Shown here: positions 9,801 to 17,101 of the stretch, piece after piece
How the letters are laid out: each line of letters begins with the position of its first letter
Numbering within the stretch: the stretch's first letter is position 1
NCBI GenBank assembly: GCA_031257015.1
Contig: JAIRPK010000040.1
Span: forward strand, 1-64,000
Direction of reading: 5' to 3'
DNA: 64,000 nucleotides
Source of the DNA: Tannerellaceae bacterium
GTDB taxonomy: Bacteria > Bacteroidota > Bacteroidia > Bacteroidales > Tannerellaceae
The notes under the pieces: generated by a model
Database searches by the model: none
The model's input: the letters and a program-made list of their open reading frames with translations, nothing else
What the model was told of the DNA's origin: nothing
Position numbers and translations under genes: made by a program

Positions 9801-10040
9801 AAACGGAAAATTTCCCGGCTAAGGGCTTATATTATGGCTTGGAATGCTAAGATTCGGCCTATTTTCCTGACAATCGTTTCGACCGTCCTGGGTTTTATCC
9901 CGTTCATGATTGGAGAAACAAAGGAGGCTTTTTGGTTTCCGCTGGCGGCTGGGACAATTGGGGGATTAATTGTTTCGTTTTTTGGGATTTTTTGTTTTCT
10001 GCCGCTGTTTATGGGGGTAGCGAAGTGGAGAAAGGATTGA
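6900..10040 (+). CDS. Second RND-family efflux pump permease
   Basis: A 1046-residue RND protein, clearly diverged from the pump at 1587. TM1 is at about 5-27, followed by the porter domain and a TM block at about 340-475 containing SLTLVIDNTIVMSD, where Asp405 is the candidate proton-relay residue followed by Asn. Further TM segments lie at about 497-517 and 885-1040. It follows array B after the TolC-type gene, so the operon holds one adaptor, one channel and two pumps. This recalls two-pump systems such as MdtABC, where two RND proteins share an adaptor; a shared complex here is inference. No second adaptor follows. Confidence 0.92.
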   Translation: MKISSFSIILIFVCITLSGLAFLPILPVKLAPSQTLPQINVRFNMPGSASRVVEMEVSSKLEAMFSRIKGVENITSTSGNGWGNINIRFDKYVNVDAARFEVSAVIRQIWPHLPAETNYPVISLSRSDENADRPFLSYTVNAPANPVVIRRFAENIIQQRLSQIEGVNRIDVQGAMPMEWRLEYDYKQLETLNLSVSDIQDAIAGHLNREFFGMAYGDSQSGDRQWIRISLSPNEDAESNFNPADIYVKNVDGRLISLDKIVSVERLEQNAHSYYRINGLNSIYLSITAEENANQLKLSREIKETLNEMKRLSLFPAGYEMHLSYDATEYIDEELDKVYFRSGLTMVILLLFVLIIYRNAKYLLLISASLFMNIAIALIFYYFGGLEIQLYSLAGITISLTLVIDNTIVMSDQLIRRGNKKAFSAILAATITTIASLIIIFFMDEKIRLNLQDFALVIIINLATSLFIALFLVPALIEKLKIGAKRKFRRRRRFFLDRIYVAFCRFMWRFRVAACILLLLVFGLPVFMIPDKLEGEGRWHDVFNKTLGSQYYKGKIKPHVDTWMGGTLRLFAQKVFEGSYFSDRSQTSVYVTATLPNGATVTHMNNLIQRMETYISQFTEVRQFQTNIQSARRASIYITFTKEGERTGFPYVLKSKLISKSIELGGGSWTVSGLGDGFSNEIREFAGSYQVLLYGYNYDELSEWTERFKQRLLENRRIKEVIIASEFSYFKDDYQEFVFKLNRERLAQENIRPIELFASLKPTFGQDISAGMLAGEFGMERIVLHSRQSKEYDIWSLENIPGKTGVNTEYKLAELAGLEKMQAPQNIVKENQQYRLCLQFEYIGAGAQGRKLLERNIKEFKTLLPMGYTIESRERYWAFGKDGGKQYALLLLIFVIIYFMCSILFNSLRQPFSVIFVIPVSFIGIFLTFYLFKLNFDQGGFASFILLCGLSVNANIYIINEYNSILHKRKISRLRAYIMAWNAKIRPIFLTIVSTVLGFIPFMIGETKEAFWFPLAAGTIGGLIVSFFGIFCFLPLFMGVAKWRKD

Positions 10041-10154
10041 TTGCGGCAGTGCATACCTTTGACTTATGTCGTAAACAGGTTTTCATTTATCCCGCTCAAA
10101 TTGGTTTCACGGCACGAAAAATGCGCCTTCTGTTTTTGTATGAACCGGTTCATT

Positions 10155-10195
10155 TTTATAATGAAAAAGCGCCCTCCCAAAACAAGAGAGGACGC
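10155..10195 (-). terminator. Terminator hairpin downstream of the 10310-11326 gene
   Basis: Read on the minus strand, a GCGTCCTC arm pairs with GGAGGGCGC across a short loop and is followed by TTTTT. It lies between convergent genes, after the minus-strand membrane protein gene. The rest of 10041-10309 shows no gene. Confidence 0.55.
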
Positions 10196-10309
10196 ATTGA
10201 ACTACGTGGACTTCTGAAAAAATGTTTTTTATTCGTTACGCTCCGCTGGCAAAATGCTTTTTTGCGAAAGTAAACTCTGCTTTTTCATTTATTGCCGGCA
10301 TGGAAAAAT

Positions 10310-11326
10310 CTAATTTTCAGGAGTATCTTCGGTTTCTCCGCTTTGTTTTCTGTTTGCTATCGGCAATGCGACAATCCCGAACAGGCCGCACAGGATTGTC
10401 CACACGGATTGAAGGGAATAGACGACAAAAGCAAAGGCGGCAGCTTCGCTTTCAAGGACGCCGAAGCAAAGCAAGGTGGAAATTACCATAAAATGCCATG
10501 CGCCGATGCCTCCCTGCACTGGCGCGGCAACGCCAATACTGCTCATCGTAAAGGCAATAAAGCCTTTTCCATAGCCTAAATTGGAAGTGAAGTCAAATGC
10601 GTAGAATGTGGTGTAAAAGTAAAGGTAGTAGAGTGTCCAGAGCATGAGTGTCTGCAAAAGGAACAGCCATTTGCGCTCCATACGCCATACGCTTTTGATT
10701 CCTTCCCAGATGTTTAACAAAATGCCCTTTATTTTTTGCACAATCGACAAGTGCCCGAGGCGGGCAAAGGCGAACCATACTGCCGCAATCATAATCGCGC
10801 CGACCAAAAGAAGCCATAATACCGACGAACTTTCCGGAAAACTAATCGCCACACTCGGATTATGGGCTATGTACGTTTCGACGAAGCCGAAATTGATGGC
10901 TACGAATGAAAGCGCCATCAATCCAACGGTCAATGTATCTGCAACGCGATCAACAAGCAGTGTACCGAGCAATTTTGCAAACAATATCTTCTCGTATTTA
11001 GCAATTATCCCGCAACGCCATACTTCACCGACGCGAGGTAAGGCATAATTGATGGCATAATTGCCTAGAACTGCAAAGATTAAATTCTTAGTTCGATAAC
11101 GCTCGCCGAGCGCATCGATCAATATCCCCCAACGAAAGGCGCGAATTGTGTTGGCTGTTACTCCGAACAGGAGGGACAGAAGCAATATGCCGTAATTTGC
11201 GCTGCGGGCACTTTCCCATATTTTACTAAAATTCATGTCTCGATACAAATACCACAGTAAGGCGAAGCCGAGGGCGAGCGGAAGGAAAATTTTGATGGTT
11301 GTATTAAGAATCTTCTTATAAAGCAT
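10310..11326 (-). CDS. Flippase-like integral membrane protein (lysylphosphatidylglycerol synthase TM-region / UPF0104 type)
   Basis: A 338-residue polytopic membrane protein with about eight hydrophobic segments. The order of features fits the MprF/AglD-like flippase fold: an N-terminal TM, FRWGILIDALG, then a conserved NYAINYALPRVGEVWRCGII segment after TM3, and a glycine-rich GVAAPVQGGIGAWHF motif near residue 270. Family members without a synthetase domain are implicated in moving or modifying lipid-linked groups; the specific role here is unknown. It is transcribed divergently from rsmA. Start is ATG at 11326. Confidence 0.75.
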   Translation of the reverse strand: MLYKKILNTTIKIFLPLALGFALLWYLYRDMNFSKIWESARSANYGILLLSLLFGVTANTIRAFRWGILIDALGERYRTKNLIFAVLGNYAINYALPRVGEVWRCGIIAKYEKILFAKLLGTLLVDRVADTLTVGLMALSFVAINFGFVETYIAHNPSVAISFPESSSVLWLLLVGAIMIAAVWFAFARLGHLSIVQKIKGILLNIWEGIKSVWRMERKWLFLLQTLMLWTLYYLYFYTTFYAFDFTSNLGYGKGFIAFTMSSIGVAAPVQGGIGAWHFMVISTLLCFGVLESEAAAFAFVVYSLQSVWTILCGLFGIVALPIANRKQSGETEDTPEN

Positions 11327-11330
11327 CTTT

Positions 11331-11364
11331 TTGAATAAATATTCGTTATTTTATTATACTTTTG
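11331..11364 (+). promoter_or_regulatory. Bacteroidetes-type promoter for rsmA
   Basis: TTG at 11331-11333 and TACTTTTG at 11357-11364 are separated by 23 bp, slightly wider than the usual 19-21 bp. The box lies 70 bp upstream of the rsmA ATG. Confidence 0.5.
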
Positions 11365-11434
11365 TCGGCCGCAAATATACGTAATTCCCCGAATTAATAT
11401 ATTAATTAATAATCGTCTAACTCTTTGATTGGAT

Positions 11435-12220
11435 ATGAATAATTTCAAGGTTAAACCGAAAAAAGCCCTGGGGCAACATTTCCTTAAAGACTTGAATATC
11501 GCAGAGCGTATCGCCGGAACGCTCGATGGTTTTAAGCATTTGCCAACGTTGGAAGTTGGGCCTGGAACGGGTGTTTTGACGCAATTTTTGCTAAAGGCCG
11601 GGCATCAACTTACGGTTGTAGAAATTGATCGAGAATCGGTTGCCTGCCTGAAAGAGAGGTTCCCGAATTTGTCGGAGGAGAGAATAATTATGGGGGATTT
11701 TCTGCGGCTTAATCTTTCAGAAATGTTCACTACACCTTTTTGCATCACAGGCAATTATCCTTATAATATTTCCAGCCAAATTTTTTTTAAGATTCTTGAA
11801 TATCGGGAGTTGATTCCTTGCTGCACGGGGATGTTGCAAAAGGAAGTGGCCGAACGACTTGCATCGCCGCCGGGGAATAAGGCGTGCGGAATATTGAGCG
11901 TGCTTTTGCAAACGTGGTATGACGTTGAGTATCTTTTTACAGTTGATGAGAATGTTTTTGATCCGCCTCCGAAAGTCAAAAGCGCTGTTGTTCGCGTTGT
12001 CAGAAATGGGCGAACAGCATTGGATTGTGATGAGGCTATGTTTAAAACTGTTGTGAAAACAGCTTTTAATCAGCGACGCAAAACGCTTCGTAATTCAATG
12101 AGGTCGCTTCTCGGTAAAGACCTGCCACCGAACCATGTTTTTAGCCTTCGACCTGAACAGATTTCTATCGAACATTTTGTTGAGCTTGCACAAATGGCAA
12201 GTAAAATGTCTATTATATAA
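11435..12220 (+). CDS. rsmA: 16S rRNA (adenine1518-N6/adenine1519-N6)-dimethyltransferase
   Basis: A 261-residue methyltransferase that dimethylates two adjacent adenines in the helix 45 loop of 16S rRNA, using S-adenosylmethionine, during small-subunit assembly. It has the family opening (KKALGQHFL), SAM motif I (LEVGPGTGVL, about residue 40) and the catalytic GNYPYNIS motif (about 106-113), plus the C-terminal helical domain. I take ATG 11435 rather than the in-frame TTG at 11429. The stop is followed by a weak hairpin (AGGTACTG with CAGCACCT, 12226-12260). Confidence 0.95.
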   Translation: MNNFKVKPKKALGQHFLKDLNIAERIAGTLDGFKHLPTLEVGPGTGVLTQFLLKAGHQLTVVEIDRESVACLKERFPNLSEERIIMGDFLRLNLSEMFTTPFCITGNYPYNISSQIFFKILEYRELIPCCTGMLQKEVAERLASPPGNKACGILSVLLQTWYDVEYLFTVDENVFDPPPKVKSAVVRVVRNGRTALDCDEAMFKTVVKTAFNQRRKTLRNSMRSLLGKDLPPNHVFSLRPEQISIEHFVELAQMASKMSII

Positions 12221-12338
12221 TTGGAGGTACTGAAAATTAGATTTCCAGCACCTACTTTATTTTAACGGCTTCCTAAAAATGATTTTTTCCTCGCTTAGGC
12301 TGTGGATTTCCGGAGGAAATGTGATGAGCGGCGGGTGA

Positions 12339-13574
12339 TTAGTTTATAGGATTTCTCAGGATTTCCTTTAATGGTATGTTTTTTTCTTTGGCCAGGCGAC
12401 AGGCATCTTCATATTCGATAGAGATACGTGTTGCGCCGTTGAAATTCGTCTCTTTTGCCTGCACTTTGCCGTAAGCGGTAGCAACGGTTATGGGTTTTCG
12501 GGGCAGGCATGTCCGCTCGACCTGGGATTTGCGCAGTCCGATGGTCGTTGTTTCCGTAAACAGGATGCGTTCCATTGCGGGACAGTCGGCCTCGTTGCAC
12601 AGGACGGCGAGGAGGGTGGCTGGGCGGCATTTTTTCATATAGATTGGGGTGAAATAAACGTCTTTTGCACCGGCTTCAAAGAGTTTTTCCATTGTGTAGG
12701 CCAAAACTTCGGGGGTGGTGTCGTCGATATTTGTTTCGATAAGGATTGTCCGACTGTTTTGTGCGTCTTTTTCGTCAATCGGTTTGTCAATTGTCTCGCC
12801 ATAAATGAGACGGAGGAGGTTAGGAATATTAAATGATTTGGTTCCGGCTCCGTAAGCTGTTTTTAGCACGTTCATTTCCGGCATTGGCACGAATGCTTCG
12901 GCTAATTCGGCTATGATGGCGGCTCCGGTTGGCGTCATCATTTCTCCTTCAACATCTATTTGCTTGACGCTTGCGCCTTTTGCAGCTAAAACTTCGACGA
13001 CTGCTGGAACGGGAACGGGTATTGTTCCGTGCTGACAGTTTACAAATCCGTGGCCATCGCATAGCGTCGAGGCTATAATTCGAGCGGGCGAGAGGATGTC
13101 GATACAAATAGCCGTGCCAACAATGTCTATGATCGAATCGACGGCGCCGACTTCGTGGAAATGTACATTGTCGGGCGTCGAGCCGTGTATTTTGGCTTCG
13201 GCAACAGCCAGGCGCATAAAGATGCGATGGGCAAGGCCTTTTACATTTTGGGAAAGGGAGCTAGCATTAATGAGCCTTGTGATGTCGGCCATTGTTCGGT
13301 GAACGTGTGAATGTGCGTGTGAATGAGAATGGGTGTGGAAAAAGTGGAACGCTTTATGCGAATGGGAATGTTTTTCACTTTCTGTGATAACATCAACATG
13401 CTTCGCAGCTATTCCATGCTTGAATACGTCCGACACTTTTATTTCCCAACCTGGAAGGTCGAGTTTTTTTAATTCGTTAATGAGTTGTTCGGTGCTGACA
13501 CCCAGGTCAATAAAGGCTGCAAGCGTCATGTCGCCGCTAATGCCTGCAAAGCAATCAAAATACAGTGTTTTCAT
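12339..13574 (-). CDS. larC: Nickel pincer cofactor biosynthesis protein LarC
   Basis: A 411-residue protein that inserts nickel into the pincer (pyridinium-3,5-bisthiocarboxylate mononucleotide) cofactor in a CTP-dependent reaction. The N-terminus has the family signature YFDCFAGISGDM, followed by a His-rich stretch at about 70-93 (alternating His-Ser/Ala), suitable for nickel handling, and a conserved HFHEVGAVDSIID segment. It is one uninterrupted frame, unlike the two-frame larC1/larC2 of Lactobacillus plantarum. It is last in the operon permease-larE-larB-larC. No larA-type racemase lies in the window. Confidence 0.93.
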   Translation of the reverse strand: MKTLYFDCFAGISGDMTLAAFIDLGVSTEQLINELKKLDLPGWEIKVSDVFKHGIAAKHVDVITESEKHSHSHKAFHFFHTHSHSHAHSHVHRTMADITRLINASSLSQNVKGLAHRIFMRLAVAEAKIHGSTPDNVHFHEVGAVDSIIDIVGTAICIDILSPARIIASTLCDGHGFVNCQHGTIPVPVPAVVEVLAAKGASVKQIDVEGEMMTPTGAAIIAELAEAFVPMPEMNVLKTAYGAGTKSFNIPNLLRLIYGETIDKPIDEKDAQNSRTILIETNIDDTTPEVLAYTMEKLFEAGAKDVYFTPIYMKKCRPATLLAVLCNEADCPAMERILFTETTTIGLRKSQVERTCLPRKPITVATAYGKVQAKETNFNGATRISIEYEDACRLAKEKNIPLKEILRNPIN

Positions 13575-13586
13575 CTCGTCGTTAGA

Positions 13587-14330
13587 TTATAATTTGTTTA
13601 TACTGCTTGCAATATAGCCCGCACCGAAGCCATTGTCGATATTTACAACTGAAACGCCGTTGGCGCATGAATTGAGCATGGATAGTAATGCCGAAACGCC
13701 GCCGAAGCTTGCTCCGTATCCCACGCCGGCAGGAACGGCTATAACGGGCTTATCTGTCAGACCACCGACAACGCTGGCCAAGGCGCCTTCCATTCCGGCT
13801 ACAACGATAATTACTCTTGCTGAGGCAATTATGTCCAATTTTGAGAGCAAACGATGGAGACCAGCCACGCCTACATCGCATAGCAATTCAGTGTCGTTAC
13901 CCAGAAATTCAGCTGTTACAATTGCTTCGTCAGCGACAGGAAGATCTGAGGTTCCGGCGGTTATTACAAGGATTTTGCCCTTGCCGTTTTTTTCTGTCGG
14001 ATAGCGACGCACTACTATGGTTCGTGCTGATGAATTCCATTCGGCATCGGGATATTGCTTTAGAATTGCTTGAGCGGCCTCGGCTGTGACGCGAGTTGCC
14101 AGGACATTGGATTTTCCGTTTTCAAGCATGTTTTTCATGATGCCGTTTATTTGCGCAACGGTCTTCCCTGCGCAATATATGACTTCGGGACAGCCGCTGC
14201 GCAACTTTCGATGGTGGTCTATCAGGGCGTAGCCTAAATCGTCGAACGGCTGGGTCTTTAATTGCAGGGCGGCATCTTCAATCGGCAGAGCGCCAGACTT
14301 TACGGCTTCTAGCAGTTTTATGACATCCAT
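13587..14330 (-). CDS. larB: Nickel pincer cofactor biosynthesis protein LarB (NaAD carboxylase/hydrolase)
   Basis: A 247-residue protein. The C-terminal half resembles AIR carboxylase (PurE-like), with GTSDLPVADEA and the glycine-rich PAGVGYGASFGG. LarB carboxylates nicotinic acid adenine dinucleotide at C5 and hydrolyses the anhydride, the first step of the nickel-pincer pathway. It lies 4 bp after larE and 12 bp before larC, so co-transcription is likely. Confidence 0.92.
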   Translation of the reverse strand: MDVIKLLEAVKSGALPIEDAALQLKTQPFDDLGYALIDHHRKLRSGCPEVIYCAGKTVAQINGIMKNMLENGKSNVLATRVTAEAAQAILKQYPDAEWNSSARTIVVRRYPTEKNGKGKILVITAGTSDLPVADEAIVTAEFLGNDTELLCDVGVAGLHRLLSKLDIIASARVIIVVAGMEGALASVVGGLTDKPVIAVPAGVGYGASFGGVSALLSMLNSCANGVSVVNIDNGFGAGYIASSINKL

Positions 14331-14334
14331 GGTT

Positions 14335-15114
14335 TTAATTCATGCTGCCGCTTCGGAAGCCTTCTATGTCTAGGGTGACATATTTAAATCCCTGGGATTT
14401 GATTTCTTCCATGATTTCGTGCGTATTCAATATTTTATCGAAAAGGCTGCGAGGGGCTTCTATTCTGGCGATTTCGCCGTGCCAGCGAACGCGACAACCT
14501 TCCATGCCACGTTTGCGAAGGGATTCTTCGGCGGCTTCAACCGTTGCAAGCCTGTCGGCAGTGATGGATACACCGTAAGGAATCCGGGACGAAAGGCAGG
14601 CGTTGGCAGGTTTGTTCCATGTTGACACGCCAAGCATTTTGCTGTATCGGCGAATGTCGTCTTTTGTTAACCCACATTCTATCAGAGGGCTGACAACGCC
14701 CATCTCCCTGCCGGCTTTAACGCCAGGGCGATGTTCAGACAATGCGTCGTCGGCATTTTGGCCATCGGCAACGTAGCGGATGTCATATTTACGGGCTATG
14801 TTTAATATTAATGTGTAATTGTTCTTTTTACAATAGTAACAACGCATTCGGCTATTTTGAGAAAAATCTTCCGATTCAAAAGGATTCTCTTCTGCAACTT
14901 CATAATGTATTCCAATCCGTTCCAGCAATTCGATTGCGTCGGATTTATCCCGGCGGGCTAACACTGCTGAATCGACAAGTACGGCCAAGGAGTTTTCGCC
15001 CAAAACTTCGTAAGCGACATGCGTCAAAAACGAGGAATCAACGCCTCCGGAATAAGCTATGCAGAGCTTGCCGTATGATGCAATCGTCTGGCGTAAAGAA
15101 TTTAGTTTGTCCAT
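14335..15114 (-). CDS. larE: ATP-dependent sacrificial sulfur transferase LarE
   Basis: A 259-residue PP-loop enzyme with the pyrophosphatase loop YSGGVDSS at 21-28. LarE adenylates the substrate carboxylate and adds sulfur. In L. plantarum it gives up the sulfur of its own Cys176; here Cys173 in the PANACLSSRIPYG segment sits at nearly the same place, supporting the sacrificial mechanism. Two further cysteines (CYYC, 92 and 95) are present, so a different sulfur source cannot be excluded. It is between the permease and larB. Confidence 0.92.
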   Translation of the reverse strand: MDKLNSLRQTIASYGKLCIAYSGGVDSSFLTHVAYEVLGENSLAVLVDSAVLARRDKSDAIELLERIGIHYEVAEENPFESEDFSQNSRMRCYYCKKNNYTLILNIARKYDIRYVADGQNADDALSEHRPGVKAGREMGVVSPLIECGLTKDDIRRYSKMLGVSTWNKPANACLSSRIPYGVSITADRLATVEAAEESLRKRGMEGCRVRWHGEIARIEAPRSLFDKILNTHEIMEEIKSQGFKYVTLDIEGFRSGSMN

Positions 15115-15116
15115 AA

Positions 15117-15806
15117 TTATAAAGATTTTAAATTGTCATAAATCACATAACAGCCATAAGCAAAACACAAAACGGAAGACACCAGCGCTAAGCCCATACG
15201 AAGCCAGGTTGAATTTATCAACTTCTTTGAAAAGGGAATACTGAAAACTCCTGCAACAAGCATCATGCCGACTATCGAACCGACGCCAAACAGAACCAAG
15301 TACAGTAAACTGTCACTAATCGCCTGGATGCGCGTCATGACCAGAACGGCCAAGGCTCCGCTTCCGGCTAATCCGTGAACCAGACCTATGCCATAAGAGG
15401 CACCGTGAAAGCTTTTCCCATCAGGGTGAAGATGAATGTGTGGCTGCCGGTTTTCGCCTGCGTGTTCAGGATTATGCGCATGAAACGTGATTTGGCGCTC
15501 GTCTCTGAAAAATACAAATAATCGCCAGGAAGAGACTAAAATCAGCATCAGCCCAACGGCTGCCTCAAAATATGAAAACGAATTTTCGGGAATGTTAACC
15601 TTAAACAGAATCATAATTATGCCAACCAGAAAAATCGTTGATGTATGTCCCAATCCCCAAAACAACCCGTCCTTCAGCGCAGGGACAATTTTGGTGCGCC
15701 GGGATACAATATTCGTGACCGCTAATATGTGGTCGGCCTCAAAGGCATGAAGCGCACCTTCATACAGGGCATAAAGCAATAAAATAAACAATGGAATAGT
15801 ATTCAT
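15117..15806 (-). CDS. Probable nickel permease (UreH/HupE-like) of the lar operon
   Basis: About 229 residues with six or so hydrophobic segments and the motif HAFEADHILAVTNIV in the first helix region, typical of nickel/cobalt permeases (HxxxxDH). A cytoplasmic-type loop at about 105-140 is rich in His (HAHNPEHAG, PHIHLHPDG). I use ATG 15806; an in-frame ATG at 15836 would overlap the promoter box. It heads the lar operon, 2 bp from larE, so the likely role is nickel supply for LarC. The substrate is inferred from context. Confidence 0.78.
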   Translation of the reverse strand: MNTIPLFILLLYALYEGALHAFEADHILAVTNIVSRRTKIVPALKDGLFWGLGHTSTIFLVGIIMILFKVNIPENSFSYFEAAVGLMLILVSSWRLFVFFRDERQITFHAHNPEHAGENRQPHIHLHPDGKSFHGASYGIGLVHGLAGSGALAVLVMTRIQAISDSLLYLVLFGVGSIVGMMLVAGVFSIPFSKKLINSTWLRMGLALVSSVLCFAYGCYVIYDNLKSL

Positions 15807-15824
15807 TACATTTTGATTTGACGA

Positions 15825-15862
15825 CAAAAATAGCATTTAACTTTAAAAACGTGTTACTTTTG
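15825..15862. promoter_or_regulatory. Divergent promoter pair for the lar operon and rnhB
   Basis: On the minus strand TATTTTTG occupies 15832-15825, 19 bp before the permease ATG. On the plus strand TACTTTTG occupies 15855-15862, 24 bp before the rnhB ATG. Both match the TAnnTTTG box of the Bacteroidetes primary sigma factor. Neither has a clear TTG at the distal position. Confidence 0.55.
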
Positions 15863-15885
15863 GAGCAAAATGAAATTATATCAAT

Positions 15886-16470
15886 ATGTTATCTCCTTTT
15901 TTATCTCCAAACAGACTGGAAGCCGGATGCGATGAAGCCGGACGTGGATGCCTGGCAGGAATCGTCGTGGCTGCCGCGGTCATCCTCAAGCCGGCCAATA
16001 TGTTAAATGACTTGTATATGTTGAAGGACAGCAAGCAGTTAAGCGAAAAGCAACGATTGGAACTTTTTCCCATAATTATGGATAATTCCATCGCGGCGGC
16101 TGTCGGTTCTGCTACGGTGGAGGAAATCGACAAGCTTAATATTCTGAAGGCTTCGTTTCTCGCAATGCACCGTGCTATTGACAAACTTGACAAGAAACCT
16201 GAACATTTATTAATCGACGGCAACAGATTTAATCCCTATCCGAATATTTCCCATACGACAATTGTAAAAGGAGACGCTACTTATTTAAGTATTGCCGCTG
16301 CTTCAGTAGTGGCCAAAGTAACACGAGACAACATTATGCTGGAGCTGCACGCCGAATTTCCCGCCTATCGCTGGAATGAAAATAAGGGCTATCCTACTAA
16401 ACATCATCGAGAAGCTATTATTAAGCACGGCCCCTGCATCCATCACCGGAAAAGCTTTCGTCTTGTTTAA
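15886..16470 (+). CDS. rnhB: Ribonuclease HII
   Basis: A 194-residue enzyme that cuts the RNA strand of RNA/DNA hybrids and single ribonucleotides in DNA. The signature GCDEAGRGCLAG gives the catalytic Asp16 and Glu17; a further acidic residue lies in LKDSKQLS, and the LLIDGNRF segment holds the next metal-binding Asp. Length is typical for RNase HII. It is divergent from the lar operon and followed by array C. Confidence 0.95.
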   Translation: MLSPFLSPNRLEAGCDEAGRGCLAGIVVAAAVILKPANMLNDLYMLKDSKQLSEKQRLELFPIIMDNSIAAAVGSATVEEIDKLNILKASFLAMHRAIDKLDKKPEHLLIDGNRFNPYPNISHTTIVKGDATYLSIAAASVVAKVTRDNIMLELHAEFPAYRWNENKGYPTKHHREAIIKHGPCIHHRKSFRLV

Positions 16471-16511
16471 TTTGATATTATATTGATCTCAAACAAAAAT
16501 GGCAATCGCCG

Positions 16512-16937
16512 CCGCGGAAATGTCAAACATCTCCGTGGATATATCCATAACCGTCGAAAAAGAAGCAACTGCCTCCGAGGGGGAAACAATTCTCTGGGCA
16601 GGAATATCCAAAATCATTGCGAAGGAAGCAACTGCCTTCGCGGAAAGGACTAATATTTTCATGAAAATGTTGAACTGCACTGCGGAAATCGCAGAGGTAT
16701 TCGCGGAAGAAACAACTGGCTCTACGGAGAAATCGAAAAATTTCACGGAAATTCCGAATTTCTCCATGGAAATTTTGGACATTTCCGTGGAAAAGTCGAA
16801 AATCTCCACGGAAATTCCGAAAAATCCCGCGGAAAAACTGCACATTTCCGTGGAAATTCCGGAAATCTCCATGGAAAAATTGAAAATTTCCGCGGAGGAA
16901 TCGGATTTTTCCGCGGGGAAAACGAAAATCTCCATGG
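16512..16937. repeat. Array C: CCNNGG palindromes at 21-bp steps
   Basis: Twenty-one positions at exact 21-bp steps from 16512 to 16932. The last nine (16764-16932) are all perfect CCNNGG cores (CCATGG, CCGTGG, CCACGG, CCGCGG), usually flanked as TTTCC..GGAAA. The earlier ones are decayed versions (TCGCGG, CTGCGG, TCATGA and similar), and three (16554, 16596, 16617) are barely recognisable. Long frames are open on both strands here: 16499-17071 plus, 190 codons, ending in a hydrophobic segment; and 16489-17025 minus. Neither has a recognisable domain, so I do not call a gene. Confidence 0.93.
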
Positions 16938-17101
16938 AATTTTGGGGCATTGAGATGCTTATTTTATTGATTATCATGCAGTTGGCGGTTATTACTATGG
17001 GGAAGGCCGTTAAGGCTGCAGGCACGTTCTTTAGTGTCGCAGCGATGGGCTTTAGGGCGGTCGGGAAATAATAATTGCCCGCTTTTGACGTTATTTAGGA
17101 A

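Noticed and set aside
12339-13574. Programmed frameshift in larC, as in Lactobacillus
   Set aside because: The gene is one continuous frame with both halves present.
16489-17025. Minus-strand repeat protein over array C
   Set aside because: Frames are open on both strands because the 21-bp units lack stops; no domain, and the plus-strand frame is equally long.
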